Shown: positions 42,003-54,440, numbered from the stretch's first letter. The stretch: DNA of 64,000 bases from Dugong dugon (GCA_030035585.1 CM057461.1:1279001-1343000), one strand, 5' to 3'. Numbers and translations: made by a program. The notes: generated by a model not told the origin, from the letters alone.

Positions 42003-42587
42003 TTTTTTTCTATAGCAGGGTACATACTCAACAGTTGCCAGGGTTAATTTTGAGGGGCAGGCAAGAGGCAAAGGAAACAGGTCGTAGGGGCAGGGCTTGC
42101 CCTGGAAAGCTGGAGGGGAGGCTCTGGGGGCTGCAGCTGGAGACAGGACTGCGACAAGACAGGGCTTGAGCTCTGCTCTCCAGGCACTGTGATTTTGGGA
42201 GGAGAAACGAGGTAGAGTGAGAGAGGGAAACAATGAAGAAGGGAGAGTCTAGGGGCAGCTGGCAAGGGGAAAGTTCTGGGTGAAGGGTCTGCCTGGAGTA
42301 GCAGCTGAGATGAGTAACAGAGAGAGTACCCCGGGGCCCCAGGGAAGGGGGCCTCCCTCCTCGCTGGGGGCACCTCCATCCCCCAGGAGGCTGGGGGCTC
42401 CCAGCAGGGAAGGGGAGGGGGTCCCAGGAACCTGCTGCTGGCCCCACATGGGAGCAGACAGTCTGCTCTCCTCCCCTGAACCTCCAGCCAGCCCCACGGG
42501 AGACTCACCATTACCCTTTCTCCCCCTTAAATGCTCAGAGCCCCCAGCCCACCTTCTGAAGAATAGTCGTCGGTTTTGTGAAAAACA

Positions 42588-42805
42588 AACAAACCCCAAA
42601 ACCAAACCCATTGCCATGGAGTCGATTCCGACTCATAGTGACCCTATGGGACAGAGCAGAACTGCCCTGCAGGGTCTCCTAGGCTGTCATCTTTACGGGA
42701 GCAGGCCGTCACATCTTTCTCCCGTGGAGCAGCTGGTGGGTTTGAACCACGAACCTTTCAGTTAGCAGCTGAGTGCTTGAAGCACTGTGCCACCAGGGCT
42801 TCAAT
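42588..42805 (-). mobile_element. AfroSINE, minus strand
   Basis: 'aaaccaaacccattgccatgg', 'agtcgattccgactcatagtg', 'ccctatgggacagagcagaac', 'gggtttgaaccacgaacc', 'tcagttagcagctgagtgc' and 'tgtgccaccagggcttc'. Near full length. Confidence 0.95.
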
Positions 42806-43147
42806 GGTTTTGTACCTGGGGACTTTCTCTTGACAATCAATCCCACTGTGCTTAGATAAAGGACAGCCCCTGGCCTTGCACGTCTTCACGGTCCACAGCC
42901 AAGCTGCCCGCCTGGGAAGGTGTGAAACATTACTTGGCAGGTTTGCAAAGCCTGGTGTTTCTAACCGCGGCTCCTGAGGCTGCTGCCGAGGGGCAAGGCG
43001 GAGATAATGCATCCGGTGCAAGCCCTCTCCAACCCTTCAGGGACCCACCGGGCTGGCCTGGCAGGGGACCACCAGCTAGAGTAGACGACCAGCCCCCCAC
43101 CAGACTAAGGCTCAGAGCCGACCTTCTTTTAACTCCCCCTATTTGAT

Positions 43148-43285
43148 GTGGCTGCCAACCAAAAGGTCTGCAGTTCGAATCCACCAGCCACTCCTTGGAA
43201 ACCCTATGGGGCAGTTTTACTCTGTCCTATAGGGTCACTATGAGTCGGAACTACTTGAAGGCACCTAACAACAACAACAACCGGA
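43148..43285 (+). mobile_element. AfroSINE, plus strand, 5'-truncated
   Basis: 'ggctgccaaccaaaaggtctg', 'cagttcgaatccaccagccac', 'ggggcagttttactctgtcc', 'gggtcactatgagtcgg' and 'ggcacctaacaacaacaacaac'. The tail is the same 'ggcacctaacaac' that ends the RTE elements. Confidence 0.94.
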
Positions 43286-43971
43286 CCGGACAGACTCCAA
43301 CTGGAACAGAACCTCCTCAATGCCAGCAGATGCCGATACGGAGCAAACTCGGGGTTTCCCTCAATCCTCCACCGCTCTTCTCTGCAAGGCCAGGGTTGCG
43401 ATGCCATTAATTCCAGGAGTGCTGTATGTCACTGCGATTTGGCGCAGCCTGGCTTGGAAAAGCAGACGTCTGGGAAAACTCCGGTCCTGCCATCCACACC
43501 ATGGGGTGCTCGGCCACCCACGTGACCATGAGGCTGGCGGGGGGCCAAGATGAGGACTGACGACAGAGGAAGGCTGGGTGTAGCGCTTGCCTTTGTCCTG
43601 ACGGTCAGGGGACAGAGCTGCGTCCTCTCTGTCCTAAGCCCAGGAGAGTGTCAGAGAGAAACCGAACCTCTGGGCCAATGTGGGTGGACGGGAGAGGGCT
43701 GGGTGCCTGAGGGGGTCTCAGAGTACAGCCCCCTTCTTTAAGTTGTTGTAGCACCATAGATAACACGACATTTGCCAATTCAACGCTTTTCACATGTGTG
43801 ATTCAGTGACACCACTCACATTATACAACCATCCCCACACACAGGAGCTCAGCTTCCTAGACAATGGCTCCCCTCCCCCTCTCAGGTGTGATCTCTTGAA
43901 TCTTGAGCCACATGAAATAGCTGTTGCACAAAAGGAGTGACGAGAGCCACTTGGTGGCCTCTCCTGAGAGT

Positions 43972-44345
43972 GTGCTTCTGTGTGCATGCTGAGTGTGCGC
44001 TGAGTGTGTCCTGAGTGTGTTCTTGAGTGTGTGCTCCTGAGCGTGTGTTCTTGAGTGTGTGCTGGGTGTGTGTGCTCCTGAGTGTGTGTGGAGCATGTGC
44101 TCCTGAGCTTGTGTTCCTGAGTGTTTGCTCCTGATTGTGTGCTGAGTGTGTGCTCCTGAGTGTGTGCTGAGCGTGTGTTCCTGAGCGTGTGCTCCTGAGT
44201 GTGTGCTGGGTGTGTGTGCTCCTGAGTGTGTGCTCTTGAGTATGTGCTGCTGAGTGTGTGCTGAGTGTGTGCTCCTGAGTGTGTGCTGGGTGTGTGTGCT
44301 AAGTGTGTGCTGAGTGTGTGCTGAGTCTGTGCTCCTGAGCATGTG
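43972..44345 (+). repeat. 'gtgtgctcctgagt' minisatellite
   Basis: About 370 bases of 10-14 base units alternating 'gtgtgctgagt' and 'gtgtgctcctga'. The opposite strand reads as Ala/His/Thr/Gln/Glu-rich open frames with no support as protein. Confidence 0.92.
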
Positions 44346-44707
44346 CTACATGGGGGAGCCACATGGCCTGGACCCTTGCGCCTCCCTGGGGAACTGTCCT
44401 CTTTTCTGAGCTGCCCCTCATTTCATGGAAGAGGCTGACTCCTGGAGGAAAGGGACCTTGTGAGGAGCAGGGTATAGGAGGGGATATTTAATCAGGAGGG
44501 GTATGCAGGCCATCTTTAAAAGGCTATCATGGGGAGGAGGGATTAGATACGCCTTGTGCAGCTTCAGGCTTGGCTGCTCCCAGCAACAGCATACTCAGCC
44601 CTTCACAAAGCAGTCCACCACTAGAGACCACGAAGATGTAGATTTTTGCTCAATATAAAAAAACAATGTTTTGAATCCCTCTAATTTCCACTTGCTAGTT
44701 GATATTC

Positions 44708-44968
44708 CTTGTTCCTCAGAACAGAAGCAAGGATGCCGAGACTCTGGCTCCCTTACTTTGGAGGCGTTAGGAAAGACCAATAGTTGGAGAAGAACATCAC
44801 GGTTGGTAACACAGGGGGTCAGCGAAAATGAGGGGAACCTCAGTGAGACAGATTGCCACAATGGCTGTAACCATGAACTCAAACAACCAAAGACCATGAA
44901 GACGGGACAGGACCAGGGTGAGGTCACCACAAGTCAAAGCCAACTGGACAGTACCTAACAACAGCTGA
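44708..44968 (+). mobile_element. RTE-clade LINE 3' fragment
   Basis: 'ctcagaacagaagcaaggatgc', 'actttggaggcgtt', 'gggtcagcgaaaatgagg', 'gacaggaccagggtgagg' and 'caactggacagtacctaacaac'. Strongly diverged 3' end only. Confidence 0.75.
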
Positions 44969-45049
44969 TATTACACTCCATAGCTAACCATTGCAATGCT
45001 TTCCAAGAGCCTACACCACACTCATTACTTCACGTGTATCATCCGGTTG

Positions 45050-45150
45050 AATGTTCATGTCAAATCTACAAGGTCGAAACAATTGTTTCCCTCACTTTAC
45101 GGATGAGAAAACCAAGTGCCGCAGAGTGAACGGCCCTGCACCCAGGCAGT
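45050..45150 (+). mobile_element. MIR fragment
   Basis: 'ccctcactttacggatgagaaaaccaag' is the MIR core, with 'cgcagagtgaa' after it. Confidence 0.75.
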
Positions 45151-46567
45151 CTGCCCCGAGCTCTCACTTCCCTCATCACAGGGCAGTCCTACAGTGGGGA
45201 GAGCGCAGGTGTAGAAACACGTATTTATTGAGTGTGGACCATGAGCCAGATGAGGGGCACAGTGACGCTGTGCTGGGTGTGTTCCCTGCGCACAGATCCC
45301 GGGGGGTGGGGGTGTGGTTCTTTGAGAAGATGCAAAGTTTTGAGACCAGCGTCTAGTTCCAAGGCCACGACTCACTGGCACTCTCTCAGGGGCTGCACCT
45401 CTGCAGCAGCCTCTGTCACTTCTCTCTCCTTCCTGTGACCCTCTTCTCCTCCACCCTGGCCCCGTGCTCTTCTTCTGGTTTGGAATTTCTGGGAGAGGAT
45501 GGCCCAGAGCCACCAGAGCCTCAGATTCAGGAGAATGCCTGAGTCCCCAGGGAGCCTGGGCCATTCAGCACCATGGACAGAGCCCAGGCTTGCCTCATAG
45601 GGGCAGACACTGATGGGGGCAGGGACTGTGAGAGGGCAGGCACTGGTGGCTGCAGGCACTGGTGGGGGGCATGCACCGTGGGGGATGTTTCTAATTGGAA
45701 GCACCAGGTGGGAAGGTCCCCAAGACAGCAAGGAGCAGGGACCACATCAGGGACTTGCAGCTGCCCTCTGGTCTCCAGACCCTCTCCCCCCCACCCCCAG
45801 CCTGTGCAGCCCTGTAGGTGGAAGCTGCAGGAGCCAGAGGCTGCTGTCTGAACTGAACTTGGTAAACAGCCCCTCAGAAGCCATATCCTGTCTGCTCCCG
45901 GCCGGGCTGCAGAGCTGGCACCAACCCGGCTGTCCGGAGCCCACTGACGAAGCCTGGAGGGCCTCAATTGGATTAGGAAATGGCCTTCCCAGCATCTTCC
46001 TCCTTCACCTGTGCTGGCGGCAGCGAGACGGCCTCAAGGTTGGGGGAGGATGAGGCGCCCCAGACCCTGCGCCCTCGGGAAGTGTTCCCCTACGTACGGG
46101 CACAACCGAGTGAGTAAGTCAGCGGGCACTGGGGGCGGCCTTGGCCGAGAGCCCTCAGCAGCAGCTGGGGGGCCTTGTGAGCCGCTCGAGCGTAGCATCT
46201 GGGGTGGCAAATGGCTTTTCAGTTGCGCCAGCACCTCTCAAAGATGCATCGGAGGGTCTTCCGTTGCAGTCAGCCAGCAGGGGACATGGGCCGAGAGCCC
46301 GTCTGCCGTGTTTTAAATATCTGCAAGCTGAAAGCCCGTTAGAGTTTTCAGATCAGTGGGGCATCTGCTAAGTAGCAACTAGAGGGGTTTAAACATCCTT
46401 GAAAATGCCAGGCAGCAGTGCACAGCCGTGAGTTGGGAGGGGATTCCGACCCCAGCCTGGCCCCACGTCTGCACAAACGTGGGGCTGGTCATCACTGGGC
46501 TTTGAGCGCGAAGGAACTTGGCGTTGGACAAGGAAAAAGTACAGCAGAACTTATGCATTAGAGCTGC
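45151..46567. other. NTSR1 intron 1 segment, nothing recognised
   Basis: GC-rich DNA without clear repeats or conserved exons. Confidence 0.4.
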
Positions 46568-47505
46568 GGTGCTGGTGAAGCATGTTGACTATATACCGTG
46601 GACTTCCAAAAGAACGAACAAATCAGTCTTAGAAGAAATACAACCAGAATGCTCCTTAGAAGCGAGGGTGGTGCGATTTGTCTCACTTATTTTGGACACT
46701 TTATTAGGGAAGGCCAATAGCTAGGAAAGGACATCGTGGTTGGTGGGGTGCAGGTCAGTGAAAACGAGGGAAACTTTCCATAAGATGGATCAATACAACA
46801 GCCACAGCAATGGACTCCGCACACCGAGGACGGTGAGGACGGCACAGGACCTGGACTCCGCACACCGAGGACGGTGAGGACGGCACAGGACCTGGACTCC
46901 GCACACCGAGGACGGTGAGGACGGCACAGGACCTGGACTCCGCACACCGAGGACGGTGAGGACGGCACAGGACCTGGACTCCGCACACCGAGGACGGTGA
47001 GGACGGCACAGGACCTGGACTCCGCACACCGAGGACGGTGAGGACGGCACAGGACCTGGACTCCGCACACCGAGGACGGTGAGGACGGCACAGGACCTGG
47101 ACTCCGCACACCGAGGACGGTGAGGACGGCACAGGACCTGGACTCCGCACACCGAGGACAGTGAGGACGGCACAGGACCTGGACTCCGCACACCGAGGAC
47201 GGTGAGGACGGCACAGGACCTGGACTCCGCACACCGAGGACGGTGAGGACGGCACAGGACCTGGACTCCGCACACCGAGGACGGTGAGGACGGCACAGGA
47301 CCTGGACTCCGCACACCGAGGACGGTGAGGACGGCACAGGACCTGGACTCCGCACACCGAGGACGGTGAGGATGGCACAGGACCTGGACTCCGCACACCG
47401 AGGACTGTGAAGATGGCACAGGACCTGGCAACATCTCATTCTGTTCTTCCTAAGGTTTCAAGAGTTGGAGCTGATTCGTTGGCAACTAACAGTGACGACA
47501 ATGTG
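46568..47505 (+). mobile_element. RTE-clade LINE 3' end expanded by a VNTR
   Basis: The left part (46568-46811) aligns to the last coding stretch of the RTE at 61610-61870 ('accgtggacttccaaaagaacg', 'accagaatgctccttagaagc'). The right part (47427-47505) is the RTE 3' end ('ctcattctgttcttcc', 'ctgattcgttggcaactaacag'). The 3' UTR piece between them has been amplified into a 41-bp array. Confidence 0.88.
46812..47426 (+). repeat. 41-bp VNTR, 15 copies, derived from the RTE 3' UTR
   Basis: Fifteen head-to-tail copies of a 41-bp unit ('ggactccgcacaccgagg', 'acggtgaggacgg', 'cacaggacct') start every 41 bases from 46812 to 47386. Copies are almost identical; I see one A-for-G change near 47160 and changes only in the last two units. 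The unit matches the RTE 3' UTR segment 'atggcacaggacc' with its upstream neighbour. Since 41 is not a multiple of three, the frame rotates and all three minus-strand frames stay open for over 200 codons. Confidence 0.97.
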
Positions 47506-50061
47506 TTTTATTTCACAGGCAAGGAAACTGAGGGCTGATGAGGGTGTTACCCTCACAGGAGCCCCCAAGACAAGTCCAAAGCTCTGTGCATACTCTTGCT
47601 CACGGCCAAGCCTCCCTTGCCTGCAGTTCCCCATTTGGTAAGATCTGGCGCGGCCTATCTCTCCCACCAAGACGTGAGCCAACCTAATCATCTGTGTGAA
47701 GTCTTTTGTTAGTGTTTTTCTAAAATTTAGGGCACGCCTTTGACTCGGAGGGATCCACAGTGGTGCCAACTCATTCAGCCCCGGGTGTTTGGAGGTTGAG
47801 CAAGTGCCCTTGGCCGAAGTCAGACATCAGAGACAGTTCTCTGCTCCAAGCCAGAAAACTTGGGTGTGGTCTTTATTGAGACCCCAGGGCTGTGTGGAGG
47901 TTGGGAGTGGGTTTCCAGAAAGTTTGCACACTCCTCTGCTGTTACCAAGGAGGTTAGGTCCTGCAGGGCTGGGGACGGGGATGCGCTGGTGGGGTCACAC
48001 AGTTACAAGCAGGAATTCGGCTTATGTTTTGGAATTCACACTTAGGAAGCCTTGTGCCCCCTTGTGCCAAGACTGGTGTCTGGGCTTGGGGTTCTGAGAT
48101 CTGCTCCCAGTCACAGCCTGGTTCTCTGCCTTCCTCATCTCCTGGCAGCACCCCCATTTCCAGTGTATCCTTGCCATGTGATTGTGTAGGCAGTTTAGCA
48201 AATATCCTGTCCCCTCTTCTTCTCAATCACCATCCACCGACAGAGCCGGCCACTGTACCTCCTGCTGGCTTCAATAGGACTAGCGCCCACCTCTGCTTTA
48301 GGTGAATATGATTATGGGGGATGGGAGACACAGATGGCCGTGTTCTTCCCGCCCCCTGAAGAGGCCACAGTGATGGCAGCAGGGGACTCACCCCAACTCA
48401 GCCAACATGCAGCCAATATGTCTCTTCCATGGGACCAGCCCCTGGCTGGACAGGACCCTAACCCCTGATAGTGACCCCTCAGGCTCCACTAGCCGGGTCT
48501 CCTCCTGGGGTGGGGGAGCTGTGTGATCCTAAAGGCACCAGCTTTCACCCCCGAATGACCACAGTGCGGGTCCTGGGAAGCCATCACACCAGATCATACG
48601 GATGCGGAGTCTGAGCTCTGAAGAACAGGAGCCGCTGCAGCTCCAGCGGACAAGGCTCAACAAGGAAATGAGGAGGGACAGCACGTGTGCAGGCGGGACA
48701 GCCAGAGGGAACGCCGCTCCCTTGCCAAATTATCCCGGCGTCAATTAAAGACCATCGTCCCCTTTCCACCCCACAGGACTGGCAGGACCTTAGCATGGGC
48801 ACACGACAGTGTCAGGCTCCACATGTGTCTGTCTCCTTTCAAGTGACACAGGACCTTTCTTTAAAATAGTAAACAGCTCGGCCTGCACGCTTTGTGGACG
48901 GCTCAGACGCCAGCATGGCTGTTCTCTGGCTGTGCGTGTGGGCACGGCTGTGGGATGGGGCAAGGCCAGGCTTTCTCTGGTTCCCAGATACTGGAGTGAA
49001 GAGGAAGCTGGCTGGGCTCTAATCTTGCCAAGTGGCCCAACCACGTCCTTCCTCGCCTGTTTCCCACATAAAGGAAGTGTTGGGCTGGGCCGTCCTGAAG
49101 ACCTTCTGGCTCCCAGGCCTTGACCCTCGGCAAGCCCAGGCCAAGTGGCCGCAGGCCCGAGGCTGTGCTGAGGTCAGCTCTGCTGTTGGCCTCACCTCCT
49201 GCTCTGCCCCCACTACACTGGCACGGGGGCTTGCTGTAGACAGTGTCCCTCGATGCGGCTATGGCTGAGGCCGAGACGCCATCTGCGTGGTGACAATCAA
49301 GCCATGAAGCAGGAGGCTGACTATCCCCCAGGGGAGCAGCCCCCCAGGCCGCTGTGATGCAGGTACTGCCGAGAGATGCTCCTGGTGCCCACATACTCAT
49401 CAGTGAGCTTTTTCTCCCCGGAACTCGCGGGCAGCTGAGTCCATTTCAGGACACGAGGCTGTGTTGTGCTGACCTGCCCTGTGGTTCCAGCCATTGGTGC
49501 TGCACTGGGAGGCTGGCCCAAGGCTGTGGGCTCCCCCCATGCCAGCAGTCACAGACGCTGAGCAGGGGCAGACTCACAGCCAGCTCCTCTTCTTGGAATG
49601 TTACTGGCTGCACCCCCACCTTCCACCTCTCCCCTCCCATCCACTTCCCCCAGTCATCATGCAGCACCTGCTGCATGTACCATCTGCAGTGGCTCATTTT
49701 GTCTGGTGGGCACGGCTTCCCTGTAGCCCGTCAGTGGCACCCCCTGGAGTCGTGTGCAGCAGTGCCGCCCTCACCACCCCAAAAGGTGAGCTAATTTAAA
49801 CAAGCCTCCCCCGCTCATGTCTGCACCGCGAGTGACCTCCAGGTTAAGGGTTCACCTCTCCGGAACCACGAGGGACTCACAGGGTCAAATGCACCACGGT
49901 GGGGGACAGAGTGGGGACAGCTTTCTCATGATTGCAGGCTGGGTGAGATGCGAAGGTGGCTGAGCCCGTGCACAGATGGACCCTTGGTCCTGTGAGTCCC
50001 GAGGGGCCTCTGAGTCACCACAGAGAGCCCTGAGCACATGGCATCCCTTCAGGGTTGGAAT
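47506..50061. other. NTSR1 intron 1 segment, no gene recognised
   Basis: A weak MIR core at 47510-47550 ('tttcacaggcaaggaaactgagg'). The remainder is unique-looking, with no exon or RNA recognised. Confidence 0.4.
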
Positions 50062-50455
50062 GTCTTCGTCCCCTGGGGCCGTCGTAAACACATATCAGAG
50101 TGGGGGCTTTAAATAACAGACAGTCAGTTTTGGAGGCAGGTCCAAGCTCTCTGTCAGCTCTGGGGGGAGATCCTCTTCCCTCTCAGCTTCTGTAGCTCTG
50201 GACATCTCCTGGTGTTCCTTGGCTTGTAGGCCATCCTCACATGGCCCTCCTCCGCCCCATGTGTCTGCGTCTGCTCCTCCCTTTCATGGGTCCACTCAGA
50301 AAGGATGAGGATTAACACCAGTGTACTCTGGTATGACCTCATCAGCTGATAAAAAAAGGAAAATCCTGTTTCCAAACAGGGTCACGTTCATAGCTATGGG
50401 GGTCAGGACTTGAAAACATATTTTGGGGGACATACTTCCATCCATAAGTGAGGCT
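50062..50455 (-). mobile_element. MaLR-type LTR, minus strand
   Basis: Plus-strand complement features: 'ggctttaaataacagacagtc', 'ccttggcttgtaggccatcc', 'catggccctcctcc', 'ggtatgacctcatcagc', 'ttccaaacagggtcacg' and 'gggggtcaggacttgaaaacat' with 'ttttgggggacatacttcc'. The left end is truncated. Confidence 0.8.
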
Positions 50456-51619
50456 TTCCTGGGTTCTCACTCTGAGGCACTGGCCGGGTGGGAACAGTGT
50501 CTCCCATGAACAAGACTAGTGAGCACGTTGGCCTTGTGGATGTGGAATGCGCTTTAAAAAGCATGCCGGCCAGTTTCTCCAGCCCGTATACACCCACTGT
50601 GACCCTGCCCCTCCTCCCATCAAGGCATGAGGTCCATTCCACCCCACCCCCGGGAGTCTGGGCTGGCCTGTGACTGGCTTAGACCCATAGATGTGGTGTG
50701 ACCAGTGTGTGCCGCCATTGGGGATACCCGTGTGCTGCGAGAGAGCAGTGGGGGTGTCCTGAGCCCACCTGGTCACCTGTGCTGGACAGAGGGCCCCAGC
50801 AAGATCCCAATGCAAACTCCACATCTGCTCGTCTATCGATGGCTTCAGGACCCTTTGCAAGAGCAGAGCTGGGCGCTACCTCCTGCAGGTTTCTCTGTGA
50901 ACACGGGCGAGAGCTGCGGGGACCCGGCCGGGCTCGGCCCTCATGGAGATCCCCAGGGGTAGGGGGCAGGAGAGGGCCACCCCGCTTCCCAGCTCCAGGG
51001 CCAAGGACATCGAGCACACGCCTTGGCTGCACTGTCCCCTGAGGAAGCCCCTGGCTGGGAGCACTTTTGCCCACCCACCTCGGATCCACAGACGTCACGT
51101 CTCCCTCCATGAGGGTCTTGTGCCCTCACCACCGTTACAGCTCAGAACACACTCTCCATGGGTAACTCAAGCTTTTCATAATCACCACACACTGGTTTCT
51201 TTTGAGGATGGAAATGAACAGATTTGGAAGGTAATTGCCGGCCTCTGAGGGGAGGCTGGACTGTGAGCCAAACCAAAGTGGGTTCAGAGTAGGCGGCTTG
51301 GAAGAAAACTCTGCCCCGGAAACAGGATGGGCAGGAAGCCTCGTCCCTGCCCAGCAGTGCAACCTGCCCTCCTGGGTGGGGATGGGGCTGCTGGCTCTGT
51401 CCCACCACCCCGCAGGCCATGACGGAGGCAGCCTGGCAAGCTTTCTCCTGATTTAGATGTCGGTCACTGCTTTCAGTCCCCTCTCCCACCTGAGGCTCCG
51501 CTCATACTGCACAGGGGTGAGGTCAGCCCCCACTTGGGGTCTGCAGTGCAGCTTGAGCCAGGGCCCTGACAGTAGGAGGATTCAGGATCCAGAGCTGGAG
51601 CTGAGGTCATCTGTGCTTC

Positions 51620-52142
51620 AGGGAGGAGAAGGGTGAGGAAGGAGAGGGGGAAGAGGAAGAAGAGGAGGAAGACGGAGCAAAGGAGAAGGGGGAAGGGGGA
51701 AAGAGGAGGATAGGGTCTCTGGGTCACCCAGAAAACAGAATGTGTGAGAATCTGCATAAGGTCCAGAAGGATTAGACAGAGGGGGAGGAGGGGGGAGGAG
51801 TAAAGGGAAGGAGGGGGAAGAAGAGACAGGAACAGGGAGAAGGGGAAGGTGGAGGGGAGGAGGAGGGGAAGGAGGGGAAGGGGAGGAGGGGGAGGAGGAG
51901 GAGGGGACAGGAACAGGGAGAAGGGGGAGGTGGAGGGGAGGAGGAGGGGAAGGAGGGGAAGGGGAGGAGGGGGAGGAAGAGGAGGGGACAGGAACAGGGA
52001 GAAGGGGGAGGTGGAGGGGAGGAGGAGGGGAAGGAGGGGAAGGGGAGGAGGGGGAGGAGGAGGAGGGGACAGGAACAGGGAGAAGGGGGAGGTGGAGGGG
52101 AGGAGGAGGGGGAGGTGGGGGGAGAAGGAGGAGGAGGGAAGT
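51620..52142 (+). repeat. Polypurine tract with 81-bp tandem repeat
   Basis: Nearly pure A/G on the plus strand from about 51770. The marker 'acaggaacagggagaag' recurs at 51826, 51907, 51988 and 52069, a period of exactly 81 bases. Because 81 is 27 codons, both strands show in-frame repeats (DRNREKGEVEG plus Gly/Arg-rich, or Pro/Ser/Leu-rich). Strong homopurine mirror symmetry makes it a candidate for triplex (H-DNA). Confidence 0.93.
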
Positions 52143-53057
52143 GGGTAACTGACCTGCGGTGGTGCTCTGGGGCTGGCTCCAGGTTCTGGGATGACGTCCC
52201 TCTGCTTTGAGCTCCCACCCACAAGAGGAATTTAATCTCCCGCCCAATAATGTGTTTGTCACAAAGACATAATTGGTTCATTCGTCAGGCTTAGAGTGGT
52301 GCGGGCGGCAACGCTGGAGTTTTCGGTGGAAAGAGCAGCAAATCTGGTTTTGATGTCACCCTCCCTGAGGACAGTAAATGGGGCCTTCTCTCCACCGCCA
52401 AGGCCGCCGTCCAACACCCTCCTCTTCCACCTGCACAACCACGCTGATGGCATAGCTGGGAAGAGGGCTGGCTGGGGGCTGGGGACTGTTGGAGCATCTC
52501 TGTGGGGACAGGCCAACCGTCCCTCTGAGTGCTGGTTCTGCCCCTCTGCTACAGGACAACAGACGAGGTGGTGGTTTGGGGGGTCTGGGTCGCCAGATGG
52601 AGGGTATCAGCCCGCCACAGTGCCCTGCCCAGGGTTTTGGCCCTGAGCTGGTCAGTGGGTTGACTGGGCTCACTGTTTGTGATCCCGTTTGATGTCCACC
52701 CCGACCTCTCCACAGTGGGCTCCTGGGGACAAGGTGGCATACCTGACACTCAACACTGGGTCTCTGGAGGTGGCACAGTGCCAACACTCAACAGTCACCC
52801 AAATATTTCCCTAGTGAGTGAACAGGATAAGGGCCAGCACAGGAGGGACAAACTGCCCAACAGGGGCCACACACCCCGGGGGGCCTGGGCAGGCTCTGGA
52901 TCCTGAAAACTTCCCAGAGCTCACGTGGAAGGGCTTTTGTGTAGTAGATAAACAAGTTTTCCTTCTGGTGGGGGATGGTCTATGGCAGCTCTGTCCGGTA
53001 GAGATAGAGTCACAGTGCAATTTAAAATTTCCTAGTCACCTCATATGATGCAAAAAC
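52143..53057. other. NTSR1 intron 1 segment, nothing recognised
   Basis: Unique-looking DNA; no repeat or exon recognised. Confidence 0.4.
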
Positions 53058-53466
53058 CGGACAATGAGAAAAGACGACAAAAGAATTGATGCATTCGAAT
53101 TGCATGTCGGCAAAGAACACCGAATACACCGCAGACTAGCAGAAGAACAAAGGAATCAGTCTTAGAAGAAATATAACCAGAATGCTCCTTAGAAGCGACG
53201 ATGACAAAGCTTCGTCTTGCTTACTTTGGACACATCATCAAGAAAGACCAATTGCCAGAGAAAGACATCATGTTTGGTAAAGCAGAGGGTCAGTGGAAAC
53301 AAAGGGAGCCCTCCACGAGATGGACTGACACAGCAGCCGCAACAATAGGCTCCATCACACCAAAGATCATGAAGATGGTGTAGGACCAGGATCGGGTAAC
53401 AGTTTACTCTTTGTTCATAAGGTCGCCGTGAGTTGGAGCCAACTCAACGGCAACTAACAATAACAT
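53058..53466 (+). mobile_element. RTE-clade LINE 3' end
   Basis: 'gacgacaaaagaattgatgc', 'gaccagaatgctcctt'-like text at 53175, 'gacaaagcttcgtcttgc', TKLRLAYFGHIIKKDQLPE in one frame, and the end 'ccgtgagttggagccaactc' with 'ggcaactaacaataac'. About 410 bases. Confidence 0.9.
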
Positions 53467-54224
53467 AGAGGAAGATGTACTAAAAGCACCACGTGAAGAT
53501 TCGTGGGGACATGGTGTTGCTCTGAGAACATGTCACCTTTGTAAGGAGCCTCTGGGGGCCGTGCCCTCCAGGAAGCAGGGCCCATGTCCCTAGCACTGGC
53601 CAAAAAGCACCACGGTGTCAGTGAGCAGGGCCGACAGCGGGGAAGATCTCCTGGGCTGAGGAGACTCACAGTGTACCCCCCAATGGCACCACAAATCTCC
53701 TCAAGCTTCTTGTCCTGGATCCTTCCGCCTCTACTTGCCCCTCTCATACCATCCTCTCCTGCCGCCCCTCACCCAGCAAGTCTCAGACATGAACCAAAGA
53801 AGCGCCAATGAGCCAAGCCCCGAGGACGGGGAGCTGGGAGGCGACGGGACGTCACAGACTTGGCGGCAGATGACCCGGGCTCCCACAACCACCCAGCTGT
53901 GCATCTTAGCAAGTGGCTTCCCTACTCGAGGCCTGGTCTCCTCACCCACAAGATGGGGGTGGTCAAAAGAGCCCCCAGCCCAGAGGCTGGCCCTGAGGGT
54001 CAGCTGAGATTGTGCACGATCTCACAGAGCTCAGTCAGAGCTTAGGACGCCGGCGCTATCAATGACCAGGCACAGCAAGTGGGCAGCTAGAATAACTGAT
54101 GGAGAGACACAGTCTGACACACTCATCACAACAGTCACCCCTCACGCAAGGTCAGCTTACCCAGCGCAGACCCCGGATCCCCTCATTCTGCTGAGGTCTC
54201 AAGTCAAGAGTGTGGTGCCTCTCT

Positions 54225-54440
54225 CTCCCTTCCCCCTTCTCTCTCTGCCTTTCTCACGTTCCCTCCCTTCCTCCCTCTCTTCTTTGTATCTCTCTGATTT
54301 TTCTCCCTTCTCTTCCTCTTACTGTCTCTCTCTCTTTCCCCCTCTTCCTCTTCCTCTGTTTCTGTCTCTCCCTCCTTCTTTTTCACTTCTCCGTCTTTCT
54401 GTTTCTCTGCTCCTCTCTCCCTCCTTCCCTCTCCCACCGT
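54225..54440 (+). repeat. CT-rich polypyrimidine tract
   Basis: Over 200 bases of mostly C/T ('ctctctcccttcccccttctc', 'tctctctctctttccccctc'). Confidence 0.92.

Noticed and set aside
46687-47439. Overlapping minus-strand frames of 213-250 codons
   Set aside because: All three frames are open because the 41-bp unit has no stop on that strand; the peptide is a 41-residue repeat with no relation to any protein I know.
51473-52262. Proline/serine/leucine-rich frames on the minus strand and glycine/arginine-rich on the plus strand
   Set aside because: Direct translation of an 81-bp polypurine repeat.
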